Source of the DNA: Blastomyces gilchristii SLH14081 | Lineage: Eukaryota > Ascomycota > Eurotiomycetes > Onygenales > Ajellomycetaceae | Assembly (NCBI RefSeq): GCF_000003855.2 | Contig: NW_003101665.1 | Span: 910,828 to 974,827 of the forward strand | DNA: 64,000 nucleotides | Direction of reading: 5' to 3' | Shown here: positions 10,601 to 21,375 of the stretch, in pieces | Numbering within the stretch: the first letter of the stretch is position 1 | Layout: every line of letters starts with the position of its first letter | Notes under the pieces: model-generated | What the model was told of the DNA's origin: nothing | The model's database searches: none | The model's input: the letters and a program-made list of their open reading frames with translations, nothing else | Program-made: the position numbers and the translations under genes

Positions 10601-12354
10601 AAGTTTCAGGAGGATGGCAACGATATCCAGAACTCCAACTTGACCGATCAGTTCATGTCGTGCAACAAGAAGCACTAGAACGACATCCTGAACTGAAAAC
10701 CCGTGCCTTACAGGCGACACAGGATACGTCTAATGATAGCGAGGAAGACCTTGCACTAATGAACGTACCTGAAGGGAATACAATCCCAACATTCTTAACC
10801 ATCACTGCAGAAGAGATGGAACCCTTTGAGCTCAAGACTCTTCAGCAAGTGAAGAATGATGCAAGCTGGCTTGAATGGGAAAAGACAATGCTTGAAGAGG
10901 TCAATTCACTCAAACAAAACAAAACATGAGAGCTTGTTGATCCTCTCAAAGACCGGCGGACTCTGAGTGGAAAGTGAGTCTTCAAGCTTAAATGTGAACC
11001 TCATGAGGAGGTCATCCATCACAAGGCAAGATAGGTAGTGAGAGGGTTCACACAAAAAGAGGATGTCAATTATGACAAAACATTCACTTCAGTTGTCAAG
11101 CCAATGAGCTACAAAGCGCTCTTCGCAATTGAAGCTGCTCTGAGTCTTGAGATTGAACAAATGAATGTCAAAACGGCATTTCTCTACGGCGAAATTGACC
11201 ATGAGATCTACCTCAAGCAGCCTCATCACATGACAGATGACATGCCAAGGGTCTGCAGGCTCCGGAAGGCGCTCTATGGCCTAAAGCAGGCTCCTTGTAT
11301 CTGGTATCAGACCCTTACAAACTTCCTGCGCGGTCTCAGCTTCGAGCCAATCAGCACTGATCTTGGAATATTCATGCGGAGCAACATGTATATCGCGGTG
11401 TATGTCAATGATCTCTTGATTGTGAGGCCAAGTATTGCTGAGATAAAAAGAATCAAGAGAATCCTCAGAAATCATTTCCAAATGACAGACCTCAGACCAT
11501 GTACCTATTATCTTGAGATGTTCATCCAGTGAGACTGTCAGAACAGAATACTGTACCTGAGTCAAGAAGCCTACATCAACAAGATGGTTCATCAGTTTGG
11601 AATTGACAATTGTGCTCCCGTCAGCACACCCATAGAGACCTCACCACTGCTGGACAACAGCCCAGAATACAGCTGTCCCCCATATCAAAGAGTTGAATAT
11701 CAACACATTATAGGATCTCTCATGTACATCATGCTCGGGACCAGGGGAGACATCGCATATGCGGTCTCTATAGCGAGCAGATACCTAGTAAATCCTGGAC
11801 CCCAACACATAAAACTTGCTCAGCGCATTCTACAGTACCTCAAGGGCACAAAGAGACTCAGACTCACCTATAAGGGCCACTCTCAAATGCTGAAGAGCTT
11901 TATGAATGCTGACTGGGCTGGGTGCCGCGACACTTGACAATCAACAGCTGAATACCTCTTCAACATCAGGAGTGGAGTGATCAGCTGGCAGTCCAAACAC
12001 CAGAGCATTGTCGCTCTATCAACCTGCGAGGCCGAATTCCTGGGACAGACACAAGCAACCAAGGAAGCAATCTGGCTGAGAAGACTTCTCAACAAGTTGA
12101 ATATGAGCCAAGGAAAAGCTGCAACGATCATCTGTGGCGACAATCAGGGAGCCATCGCTCTGTCATCGAACCCACAATACCACTCACGTACCAAGCATAT
12201 GGAAATACAACATAAATGGCAAGGAGAAGTCCAAGATGCGGAGATGGTTGAACTGAAGTATATCCCAACTGCGGAACAAATTGCCGATGGGTTCACCAAG
12301 CCTCTTGCACGAGACAGATTCGAATGGTTCCGGAGAGGGCTTGGCATCGAATGA
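7624..12354 (+). pseudogene. Copia gag-pol polyprotein, 14 internal stops
   Basis: One frame of 1577 codons, never frameshifted. Gag begins at 7624 (MTDIAKFEQF) and has a CX2CX4HX4C zinc knuckle near 8400. The protease motif WIVNSE near 8740 has Asn and Glu where DSG is expected. The pre-integrase H-x3-H/C-x2-C finger is near 9130-9245; integrase LLHIDVAGPF follows, and its conserved NGVAER-type motif is hit by a stop. The RT regions are NVKTAFLYG (first catalytic Asp changed to Asn) and YVNDLL (second lost), followed by an RNase H domain with ISWQSKHQ and STCEAEF. Stops: TGA at 8092, 8974, 9289, 9424, 9487, 9499, 9622, 9646, 9772, 10927, 10975, 11530 and 11935; TAG at 11032. Several sit where the family has Trp or Arg. 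All active-site losses are G-to-A or C-to-T, so the element is RIP-like damaged and not autonomous. Confidence 0.93.
10231..10580 (+). repeat. ~180-bp direct duplication inside pol
   Basis: Roughly 10245-10400 is repeated at 10427-10580 in frame. Both encode SSDDDSQ, then VAEQGDRTLSPIRSDD, then a Gly/Ser-rich stretch and an IQDD motif. It lies in the acidic, low-complexity linker between integrase and RT, so it lengthens a disordered linker without touching a catalytic domain. Confidence 0.8.
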
Positions 12355-12510
12355 TACTCGCAGCCTGGCCTTAGGTAGAAACGAGACCGATGGGCACCCT
12401 TTCCTTCGTTCTTAAGGTTTTCCTTCTTGAGTTTTTCCTTTTGAAAAAGGTTTTAACGGGGCCTGTTACGACCGTGATGAATGATCACTGGCAACCTTGA
12501 CGGTTGCCAT

Positions 12511-12520
12511 CGAGTGGGAG
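12511..12520 (+). promoter_or_regulatory. Polypurine tract of copia element
   Basis: CGAGTGGGAG directly abuts the 3' LTR, the expected site and composition for plus-strand priming. Confidence 0.6.
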
Positions 12521-12661
12521 TGTTGAGTATCACGGTGGTTGAAACACGTGTAAGAGATCTGAAACTTGTACGTCTGTATGTATATATATATATTGGGGAT
12601 CCCACCTCTGCTGAATAGAATAACAACAACAATGAACACACTACTATCACTTGCTTCAACA
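12521..12661 (+). repeat. 3' LTR of copia element
   Basis: 141 bp, same ends and content as 6359-6499, followed by target duplication CTTGT and then the second half of the interrupted 50-bp tandem unit. Confidence 0.92.
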
Positions 12662-12711
12662 CTTGTGGTGCATCGGCCTCGTGGGCGTTACTCCCCTGTG
12701 GGCGTCAGGGC

Positions 12712-12795
12712 CCAAAATAGAAAGTTAACTTTTATAAGTTGACCTCAAAAGTTAACTTTTAAATCCACTGGGGTATAAATATCCAGCAAAAATTC
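12712..12795. repeat. Short palindromes and TATA element
   Basis: AAAGTTAACTTTT occurs at about 12719-12731, and the similar AAAAGTTAACTTTT at about 12747-12760. Each is a near-perfect palindrome centred on GTTAAC. TATAAATA follows at about 12774. Possibly a miniature-element end or a promoter; no further support. Confidence 0.3.
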
Positions 12796-12927
12796 ACTTT
12801 GGATGTTGTGCTGTGGCCGGTACTTCGACGCACTGTCTCCGTTAGTGTGGATGCTATTTGAACGAGCAATGGAACTCACAAGCTCTGCGCAATTGCCTAA
12901 AAGCATCAATCCTCGAGCGGCTCGATT

Positions 12928-13500
12928 CTAAATGGTCGCCTTTCTCGTGCAACCAAAGAGATTTGGCTGAAGCGAACTCTTTTCCACACTGAAAACAGTA
13001 TCTCCCGTCCAGTTGACAAACCGGTGGCTAAGATCAGCTGTATTTCGGCAAGTTATCGGCAGTCTCTGGTGCTGACATCGTGCAGCATGGGGCACTTTGG
13101 TGCAGGTGTGGCCGAGACTCGTGTCGGTCATGTTGCTGATGGATGAATTGGTATTTCAATGCTTAGCTGTACTTGTGTCAGTGATCGGCAACTGAGGCTT
13201 AACAAGGCCATAGACACAGTAATGCTTGAATTCGGCGTAGCGGAAATTTGCACCGTGGACAAAGCACAGTAAAATCCCGGCCGGTGATTCTTCCAGGGCA
13301 TCCACTGCCCCACTAGAATGCAGCAGCGACAAACCACCCGGGCGACAACATAGTAGCCTCTGGCTTTCTTTCAAGCTATGTGACCAAGGTTCAAAGTGTG
13401 CTACACTATAACATTCTGTCACAAGAAGGCCGGCTGGCTCCTGCGGGTGAATGCAAACAGTCTGTTGAGCCCCGGTTGAGAAGAGCAGCTGTCTGTATAC
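12928..13500 (-). pseudogene. Possible degenerate minus-strand gene
   Basis: On the minus strand 13422-13156 and 13131-12928 lie in the same frame, separated by one stop. The intervening ~68 bases can be read as an intron (GTTAAG donor, CACTGAC branch, CATCAG acceptor). The upstream exon has good amino-acid character (for example FEPWSHSLKESQRLLCC, GILLCFVHGANF). No family was recognised and no clear start or end was found. It could equally be chance open sequence. Confidence 0.3.
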
Positions 13501-13844
13501 TTTTGCTGCAAAGTGCTTAGAAATCTATATCACACATCCGGAAAGTTCCACTTCTTTTAGGAATAGAGATTCAATGGTGGCATGGAGTGTGTGATAAATT
13601 GGACCACTGAACTGTCAATCTAGCTGAATGAACAAAAGTTTCTTCCCTCCCTTTTTTACCCGCATCGTCTATGTGGGGAGAATGGAGAGCACAAGCCACC
13701 TGGAAAAACATTTTTCCTAGCCCCACAATTCCAAGCTGTAAAAGTGATTACTAATACCTGATGTTCTCCCTCCGTTTGAGTTAACAACATCTTCTGCTTC
13801 ATTACTTTGCTTATTGCACTGAATATCTTTACCTGCTATGTATA

Positions 13845-15987
13845 ATGGCCGACGACGAGATTCAGAGACTGCACCAGCTTTTGGAGAACGAGAAACGACG
13901 TCGGCAAGAAGCGGAGCAGGCTCAACGGGAAGCGGAGCAGGCTCAACGGGAAGCGGAGCAGGCTCAACGGGAAGCGGAGCAGGCTCAATGGGCATTAGAA
14001 GAACAAATACGGCCCTTAACACTCTTTGAATATCTTGATGCCTGCCACACTTATCTCTTTGGGGGTCTTGTCCCTGGCAAACCCGACCATTCAACCAAAG
14101 GGAATGCTGACAATGCTAATGGTAAACTTTGTCCTCATCGCATCCGCGAATGGCTTCCGTTTGCCGATGCACAGACGAAAATATGGGCCCGGTTGCTGAA
14201 TGATGAGAATGAAGGTTTCATTATGCAGCGCAAATTTGACTCCTTACATGCAATTATGGCTATGGGAAAGAAAACAAGAAAAAACATTCACTCAGAAATC
14301 GACCTTCGCTATTTTCAACGGGATGCCATCACAGCGCCCGTAGGGTCGGTAATAGAGGTCTTCTTTGAGAATGAGCAGCTCCGACAGTTATTTGGGCTTC
14401 AGGGACAAATCATCTTTGAAAACCACGCAAATACACTTATCAACAGTGAGGAGGATGAGGGAGTTGTGGCGCGTCCATCAAAGCTCCGGAAAGGAACTGA
14501 AGGGGCTGCAACATCTATCACCCCTCCAACTTCGGCCTGACCTCTGGCAGATGAGTTTTGCATTTACAATAAAGGTGAGAATGTCAAAATTCCTGCCTTG
14601 ATTGGTGAACTCAAGCCACCACACAAGCTCCCACTGGCAATTATTCAAAATGGACTTCAAGAAATGGAGCTTGCTGGGATAGTCGAGCGTCATCATGATG
14701 AGACAGAGGAAGTTCGGCATCGTCGTTTGGTTGCTGCAGTCATCACCCAGGCATTCTCTTACATGATCAAAGCCGGCGTTGAATACAGGTATGTGAGCAC
14801 TGGTGAAGCATTTATTTTCCTTCACTTCAAAGCCGATGAACCAGGGATGGTATATTATTATCTTTCAGTCCCCGAGCAAGATGTGGGCAAGGAAACTGGA
14901 TTTACCGGAGAGGCTGAAGATGATGACAACAGGTTACATATGACAGCAGTTGGGCAGGTTCTTGCGTTTGCACTTCGAGCAATAAGGACTACCCCACATG
15001 ATCAAAAATGGAAAGACTGGGCCGCGAGTCAGTTGAATATGTGGGTGGTTACAGAGGAAGATTTATATTTTCCAACGCCAGAAAAGGATGAGAAGCCTCC
15101 AACACCTTACAGGCCACTGAAAAGTGCTCAGATCTTTGCCAGGAATAGCCCTGTCCGCACCCGATCGAATGCCGCCCGGTCAACGTGCAAACCAACATCT
15201 TTATCGCAGAAGAGCAGTGGGGACGATAGCGAGTCTGACCCTGATTCTCCTAGCCAAAGACCTCGCCGTCCTGCGGATGTCATGGTTGTGATTCCTCCGC
15301 CACCTAGCCGGGTATCGTCCTACAAGGGGCCTGTTTGTAAGGATGGAACTCGGCGATATTGCACGCAAAAATGCTTGCTAGGTCTCTTGAATGGTGGGCC
15401 GCTGGATATGGCCTGTCCAAATGCCAAAGAGCATGGAACAGAAGTCCATAAGATCGACCACCCCACTTTCCTCTCCCTTCTCATGGCACAGATACTACAA
15501 GAAATAGTAGATCCTTGGACCCAGCCTCTGGGTTGTGAATCGCTGCATAGACACAGTGCTCGTGGTGCACTGTTTGAAGTCATTCTTTTTCAATACGGGT
15601 ACACTCTTGTAGGAAAAGGCTTCCGCCCACGCAGGCACTGAAGTCTTAAAATGTGAAGTTGCAGATGTTCAAATTGTGTCTGCTGCATCTGAGGCATTGC
15701 AGGCCATTCATGCGCTGGGTGTACTACACCATGATGCGGAAACAAGAAATATGTTTTGGAGTGTGGAAGGTCAGAGTGTGCTGGTAATTGATTTTGAAAG
15801 AGCGGAGATACTTCGCCCTGAAAGAGAGCCTTTAGGAAACACATCACCGAACCAGAAGAGAAAGAGGAGGGTCGAAAATATGGGTGGAGAAACAAAGCTG
15901 GATGTGAGACATAAGCAGCTTGACGCTAAATTTGAGAGAGAGCTGAAGGCGATGGTGCGGTCCTTGAATACATATCTCAAGTCATGA
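13845..15987 (+). pseudogene. Coiled-coil / kinase-like fungal family protein, broken
   Basis: ATG at 13845. The N-terminus is a coiled coil containing seven-residue repeats (AEQAQRE). A long conserved region follows (LDACHTYLFGGL, then IIFENHANTL, then ITQAFSYMIKAGVEY, then GEAFIFLHF). The C-terminus is a protein-kinase-like core, GARGALFEV-like then HHDAETRN (H-x-D-x4-N) and VIDFERAEI in the DFG position. I recognise this as a multi-copy Eurotiales family with a kinase-like fold; the activity is unproven. Damage: TGA at 14538 where CGA/Arg is likely, and between about 15610 and 15680 a frameshift plus loss of the middle of the kinase-like domain, so the catalytic loop follows directly on the N-lobe start. 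The last frame runs 15676-15987. Its downstream flank is shared with the unrelated gene at 21896. Confidence 0.75.
13908..13992 (+). repeat. 21-bp tandem repeat in the coiled coil
   Basis: About four copies of a 21-bp unit containing GCGGAGCAGGCTCAACGGGA encode AEQAQRE repeats. Length change here would alter the coiled coil by whole heptads. Confidence 0.85.
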
Positions 15988-16167
15988 TAGTGTCCCTGCC
16001 ATTGTGTGCTTTGCTGTTGTCAACATTGGAGGGTGTTGTACGCAACTCTGCTCACACCTCCTCTATCTTCCAGTGCCAGTTCCTGATTACTTGTTCTGTG
16101 TGTTTCCCTGCGCTTGATGGTGCTAGCGTCGCCTGCCTCAATCACGAGTCGCCGTTCCCGCCTCAAC

Positions 16168-16440
16168 TTTATGGTTTATAATGGAAAGTTTGATATGAAT
16201 GGTCAATCCGGGAGGCCTTCTGGTGTTTTGTTTGATGAGAAGTTAATTAGGAGTTTGCCTGCTCGGCAAGCGGACTGGGACGGATTTTCTACCTATTTTT
16301 TCTCGCTCCCATGTTTGTGGAGGTCGTCTGTCACTTCATTTCGGTAATTGTATCTGGTGATAACGCTGCTTGCTATAACGCTGAATCTCGATGAGTTCGC
16401 CTTCTATCCGGCGCAAGATCCGCCCGGTTTAATTTTCTGT
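16168..16440 (+). repeat. Shared 3' flank block, copy 1
   Basis: Matches 22685-22925 in direct orientation. Landmarks: TATAATGGAAAGTTTGAT, ACTGGGACGGAT, ATTGTATCTG, GATAACGC, GCTGAATCTCGATGAGTTCG and GCGCAAGATCCGC. The later part also matches 60345-60400. The genes upstream of the copies are unrelated to each other, so this is a common 3' flank and not part of one gene family. Confidence 0.75.
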
Positions 16441-17225
16441 CGTAGTTTGCTGCACAGCGTTGGAAAAGTCTTCACCTAAGAGCGGGATCGAAGTGATCGG
16501 TGCTTCGGAGTATCTATATTCAATCTCTGCATTATGTAATTCGTTGTTAGATTCGTGTAGTCAATTGGAAGGACTTCTTTTTAACTTACGTCTATGCTTT
16601 GGTATCTCAGCCGCGGGAGGCGCTGAGAAGCATTGCTGCTGAAGGCTAGGATCCCATATCGGGTGGAACTTGCCGCATGTGATCATCTACTCTAGAGTAA
16701 TAAAACGGTTTTCCCACCCTTCCCAACTGTTTTCAACTTTTCCCAACTTCAAATTATGGGGACACATGGGTGATAATCATGGAGCGGCGGTGGACAACGA
16801 GGACGAGAGACCTAAAAATAACAGACGCGAGCCAAGCCAGCTGATATTTGAGTTAATGGAGTCAGTAATTAGTATTGCAGCTCCAGGAGGTTGGAGTATG
16901 CACCAATAAAGCTGCTTAAAATGTGACCGATATTTAACAACAGGAGAAAAATAAAATTGGAGAATACTTCAGGGAAAAGAACTAGAAGGTTTGACTGTTA
17001 CTGCCAAGTTCATTCATGTTTGTTAAACTGAGTGGAACGGAACGGAACATAGCCAAAAGAAGAGATTGATTGGTCGATGTACATACATGAGGAGGCATGG
17101 AATGGAATGGGGGCCGATGACACACTGGGGTATAAACGTGCACTATTTGATACGTTCTGTTTCGTTTCGTTCCTCCTTGTTCCTTCCCATTCCTCTTGCT
17201 CTCAATGCACTTGGTATCCTTTGCC
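16441..17225. other. Intergenic; promoter of the split gene at its end
   Basis: No gene seen. Contains a run of TTTCCCAAC-like words near 16710-16750, a GGAAC microsatellite near 17034-17050, and TATAAA at 17131-17136, 90-95 bp before the ATG at 17226. Confidence 0.4.
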
Positions 17226-17689
17226 ATGGAATCTGCTAGAGATGCAGCAAACTTCCGCCAAAAACTTGAGAAACTTCTTCCGCTTTTCGAAGGGGGAGAT
17301 CCCGACCCCTTAAGCTTTCGCCAGAAACGACAATTTGAGGCTTGGAAAACTCTTCTTAATAGCGGCCCGGCTGACGGGAAACTCAAGAACTCGAGCACAC
17401 AGGCGAAAAAAAGCACGAAGTTATGCGCTAAAAGTCAACGAAACTGCTGGACGCGAGACACTCTTGCTTTGCATATTGTGGCGGACATATTACTTGCGAA
17501 AACAGAATTTTCCCAGCCCCCTCTGAAAATTAGTAGCAAAACACCACCAAAAAATCAAAATATCTGCATTTCTCTAGAATCATTCAATATCATCCAATAC
17601 ACATCTTTTTCAATCAAATATCATCCAAATACGTGTCTTTCTTACCTTTATCATCAAATCCACATATATCAATCAACTCTTTTTTCAAT

Positions 17690-17980
17690 ATGCCTCGCAA
17701 CGCCCGCCGTCCTGCTGCTTCACAAGCCTGTACAAAGACTTCTACCCTGCACCTCAGTCTCCTCAAACTACCTGTTCCAGAAGTTCTGGATAATGGAGAG
17801 GATCCAGTCAATGATGAGATGGAGGAGCAGGTGGATGAGAAGGATATAGAGACTCAGTCTGAGAATCCTTGATATCCGCGAATCCCTACACCTGAGCCTG
17901 ACATCTCATACAGATTGTATGAACGGGTGATTATCAATGAGATAAAGAACAAGAGAGATGATAAAATGATTAATGAGTAG
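17690..17980 (+). pseudogene. N-terminal ORF of the TIR element
   Basis: ATG at 17690 (MPRNARRPAAS), basic at first and then acidic (DEMEEQVDEKDIETQ). A TGA at 17870 interrupts it, then the same frame continues (IPTPEPDISYRLYERVIINEIKNK) to TAG at 17978. Further pieces, such as 18040-18200 and the minisatellite region, may belong to the same ancient protein. No transposase motif is visible, so function is unknown. Confidence 0.5.
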
Positions 17981-18203
17981 AAAGAAGAAGAAGAATCAGA
18001 AGAATGAATCTATAATTTCTACAATCAATTCTTCTATACAGATCTCTCAAATGTCAGTGATTATATTCTCTCCTTCAGCTCTGGCAGCTTCAACTTCATT
18101 CAATATGGCATTCTCAAGTGAGATAATCAATGTGATGATGATGAAATATATGATGAAAGGAATAGAAGAACTGAATTCACAATCTCATTATCATCCACAT
18201 CCA

Positions 18204-18892
18204 GATCTGCTGTTGAATCTTCCATCAAATCCACCGTTGAATCTTCCATCGAATACACTGTTGAAATCTTCCATCGAATCCACCGTTGAATCTTCCATCG
18301 AATACACTGTTGAAATCTTCCATCGAATCCGCCGTTGAATCTTCCATCGAATACACTGTTGAAATCTTCCATCGAATCCGCCGTTGAATCTTCCATCGAA
18401 TACACTGTTGAAATCTTCCATCGAATCCGCCGTTGAATCTTCCATCGAATCCGCCGTTGAATCTTCCATCGAATACACTGTTGAAATCTTCCATCGAATC
18501 CACCGTTGAATCTTCCATCGAATCCACCGTTGAATCTTCCATCGAATACACTGTTGAAATCTTCCATCAAATCCGCCGTTGAAATCTTCCATCAAATCCG
18601 CTGTTGAATCTTCCATCGAATACACTGTTGAAATCTTCCATCAAATCCGCCGTTGAAATCTTCCATCAAATCCGCTGTTGAATCTTCCATCGAATCCGCC
18701 GTTGAATCTTCCATCGAATACACTGTTGAAATCTTCCATCGAATCCGCCGTTGAATCTTCCATCAAATCCACCGTTGAATCTTCCATCGAATCCGCTGTT
18801 GAATCTTCCATCAAATACACTGTTGAATCTTCCATCGAATCCACTGTTGAAATCTTCCATCGAATCCGCCGTTGAATCTTCCATCAAATCCG
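18204..18892 (+). repeat. 24/25-bp coding minisatellite, about 28 units
   Basis: Units of the type TCTTCCATCGAATCCGCCGTTGAA (24 bp, given as its parts TCTTCCATC, GAATCC and GCCGTTGAA) alternate with 25-bp units containing AATACACTGTTGAAA. Each 24-bp unit encodes ESSIESAV-like octapeptides on the + strand. The one-base-longer units shift the frame, so the array is coding only in patches. It is not CRISPR: there are no unique spacers. Confidence 0.9.
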
Positions 18893-20288
18893 CTGTTCCA
18901 TCTCCAATTCCAAGCAGTCCAATACCTCAATTTGATGAATACTTCAATTGATTGACAAGGGAACAGTTGCTTCATATGAATATTGACAAGAGTATATTTC
19001 AAATTATAAGAGATGGATTAAAAAGTCCATTATAACAGACAAAATTGCAGAAATTCAAATCATCTTTATTCACTATTTATAGTGATGAGAACAGATCTCA
19101 TACTGCTTTCACTTCTAAATTTATATTATAATGAATTGTAATCTGAATCTTTCTAATTATTATAATACTATTCTATATAAGTAGATCTGAAATATTCTTT
19201 TATATCTTTTTCTCTTATGAAGTTCTCAACTGCATGATACAAAAAAGCTTCAAAATCTCCATCAAATCTCTTCAGAATTGAAGAGATATCTGATATGATC
19301 TTTGACTTTATATCACATGTTGAACAGAGTTCTCTAGCAGTTTCAAAACAGTGAAGATTTCATTGAATTCAATATACACAGGTGATAATCAATGCTTCGT
19401 GCGATCTCAGCAGGCATATAATCATTCTTAAGAAGGTATACAATCTTGTTGGTGGTGAAATCACAGAGTTGAGGTGACATATTGATGATAAAGATAAGAA
19501 AGACACATATTTGAATGATATTTGATTGAAAAAGACGTGTATTGGATGATATTGAATGATTCTAGAGAAATGTGGATATTTTGATTTTTTGGTGGTGTTT
19601 TGCTACTAATTTTCAGGGGGGGCTGGGAAAATTCTGTTTTCGCAAGTAATATGTCCGCCACAATACTTGTATATTCCATTTCGGGTCTGCCAAAAATTGT
19701 ATTTCCAAGATTCTATCGGGAGCTGAGGGAATGGTCACAAAGAGTGCAGTTCCCGGAGCCGTTGGTGGACCAGGCCTCCAAGCTTTGGGATGAACCAGGC
19801 CAACAAATATTACTACAACGGGGATCCAGCCCACAGCCTCCTGATACAGGAAACACTTCGCTAGGACAAACTATCGCCGAGGCAGCACTCCCTTCTTGTA
19901 AGATCCCAATACAAGAAAATATTAAGCACGAAACTAACTTCTTAAGATCAAAATGTCATTACTGTAGCGGACCAAACTTTAGACCCTAATCCCTTTAACG
20001 AACAATCCGATACTGAGCATCAACATGCAACTCGTCTTCGAAGCCCGACAAGTATGTACTGTAGAATTGAACCCCATATGGAAACAAACAAGGCTCTTGA
20101 GATGGCATTTCTTGTGCCCCCAAACCTCTTGGATATCTTCTATACGCTCCATAAGAATTCGATAAATTCTCAGCGGCACTCAGCCATCCTCACAATTCCG
20201 ACGCAGGATCATGTCGCATCACTTGTTCTATCAATTCCACGAACCGAAGCAGTGTTGGAAGGCGATAAGCACAATTTACCCGTGATAT

Positions 20289-20714
20289 TTAACTCCGGTT
20301 ATCCTTCTGCGTGATAAGTTTCACCTCCACCAGCATCGCTTCGAAGGCGCAGTTTTTCGGGACTTTGCCTATAAATGTTCCATTCGTGTCATATACATCC
20401 CATATTTTTGTGGTAGTGCCAGCTTTGTACACCCTAATGCACCCGAGAACTTTATTTGATGTTTGAGGACGAAAAACGATGAGACGATCAGTCGGGTGGC
20501 CTTGTATCATTTTCACCATATAGGGTGTCCATTGACTGTCGATTTCCACCTGAGATTCTTGGAGTTCGTTGTCTAGCTGGATTGCACTTATATCAGTGTC
20601 AAAATCCTTGGAAAGTAATCAGACAGGATAGCAGACCTCTTTAGCTTTCTCCAAAATCTCGTCATCTTCTTCCGTATCTAGAGATATGTTCAAGTAGAAC
20701 TGAGTCGCAGCCAT
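20289..20714 (-). pseudogene. Small minus-strand gene with one TGA
   Basis: ATG at 20714 (MAATQFYLN), 142 codons to the stop at 20289. TGA at 20621-20619 is the only interruption; before and after it the frame is clean (LEKAKEVCYPV, then LLSKDFDTDIS). TATAAAG on the minus strand at 20802-20796 is a well placed promoter. CGA-to-TGA is the simplest cause. An alternative is a ~60-bp intron beginning GTCTGC at the EV codon and ending ATCCAG, also in frame, which would make the gene intact. The C-terminal half has beta-rich character (VLGCIRVYKAG, KIWDVYDTNGTFIGKV), reminiscent of small beta-barrel folds, but no family was recognised. Confidence 0.55.
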
Positions 20715-20814
20715 TGTGGCTATCTTGGATGTGCAGGGAGAACAAGTGCTAAATGGATAGATTTTCATTAATTCTTCGGGTCGCAAAGCTGTGGACTTTA
20801 TAGAAGTCTTGGGA

Positions 20815-21375
20815 GAAAAGTCAAACCAACCTCGTCAATCAGTCTGCGAGCCACTGTATCCTATCCCAAAAAAATGAAAATTTTGAGCGCTCAATCTCCT
20901 CCCAATACTCACGGGAGGAGGGGCAACCCCTCCTCATGTGACACGGGTGGCTGAGAGGGTTATTAGGCTGGTTTGGGCAGCAACTCACATTATTCTGGAA
21001 AAATCCAAAGCCTTCCTTGCCCGACACAACGGTAACTTTTAACTGCCTCAAGATAAATTTATATTTTTTTTCGATGCTCCAACTAGCCTTTCTGTGTCAT
21101 TTAAGATGTAGGTCAATCAGCGCCTGCATGAAATGAGAAGAACATCTCTGCAAGGGGGAACGGGACGGATACGGACAAAACGGAACGGAACAGAATGGAA
21201 TGGAACATAACAGATCAGGACGAAACAGCATGGAACGAACTGCAAAGCTATTTTAAGATGTGTTGACCATTATATCCCCATGGCACAATTGTTGCAAAGC
21301 GCTCATACGTGTTTCTCAACCTATAGTTCTAATTCGATACAGCTGGCATGAAGCAATGCAACAACTCTTCCTGAT
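20815..21375. other. Intergenic; GGAAC/GGAAT microsatellite
   Basis: No supported gene. A degenerate GGAAC/GGAAT repeat runs about 21180-21240 and resembles the one near 17034. A short minus ORF (21051-20839) lacks support. Confidence 0.35.

Larger units (their letters stand above)
6354..12666 (+). mobile_element. Ty1/copia LTR retrotransposon, complete but inactive
   Basis: Element 6359-12661 (6303 bp) with LTRs of 141 bp at 6359-6499 and 12521-12661, both TGTTGA...TCAACA, and target duplication CTTGT at 6354-6358 and 12662-12666. The two LTRs appear identical or nearly so by eye, so the insertion is recent relative to the coding decay, or LTRs were spared. Order inside: primer binding site, an extra SANT-like ORF (6839-7609), then one continuous gag-pol frame (7624-12354) with 14 internal stops and no frameshift, then a purine tract. 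The domain order protease, integrase, RT, RNase H identifies Ty1/copia. Confidence 0.95.
17474..19665 (+). mobile_element. 2.19-kb TIR element with TA target duplication
   Basis: Element 17476-19663 is flanked by TA at 17474-17475 and 19664-19665. The terminal inverted repeats are ~182 bp long (17476-17657 and 19482-19663), start TTGTGGCGGACATATT and differ at only a few sites. TA duplication is typical of Tc1/mariner and some other cut-and-paste families, but the long TIRs and the visible ORF (17690-17980) do not let me assign one. The interior holds a minisatellite at 18204-18892 and AT-rich sequence, and no DDE catalytic core was found. It is probably a non-autonomous or decayed copy. Confidence 0.88.
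17226..20314 (+). pseudogene. Two-exon gene split by a transposon
   Basis: ATG at 17226 (MESARDAANF). Exon 1 is interrupted at 17475 by the 2188-bp element and resumes at 19666. Deleting the element and one TA joins codon ATA to CTT in frame, giving ETLLLCILVYSISG and onward. Exon 1 ends at 19897; an intron at 19898-19946 (GTAAGA donor, perfect ACTAAC branch, TTAAG acceptor, 49 bp, phase 1) leads to exon 2 and a stop at 20314. One extra defect lies before the insertion: the first ~60 codons are in a different frame from codons near 17420, best explained by a one-base slip in the A7 run at 17406-17412. No domain was recognised. It is soluble-looking and helical at the start. The 3' end overlaps the minus-strand gene at 20289 by 26 bp. 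Confidence 0.65.

Noticed and set aside
7624..12354. TGA recoded as Trp (mitochondrial-type code) in copia and the membrane gene
   Set aside because: TGG Trp codons are also used throughout, some TGA sites are Arg in the family, and active-site residues are lost by the same type of change. Mutation explains all of it.
18204..18892. CRISPR-like array
   Set aside because: Units are directly adjacent with no spacers, vary by point changes and encode an octapeptide; it is a minisatellite in a eukaryotic element.
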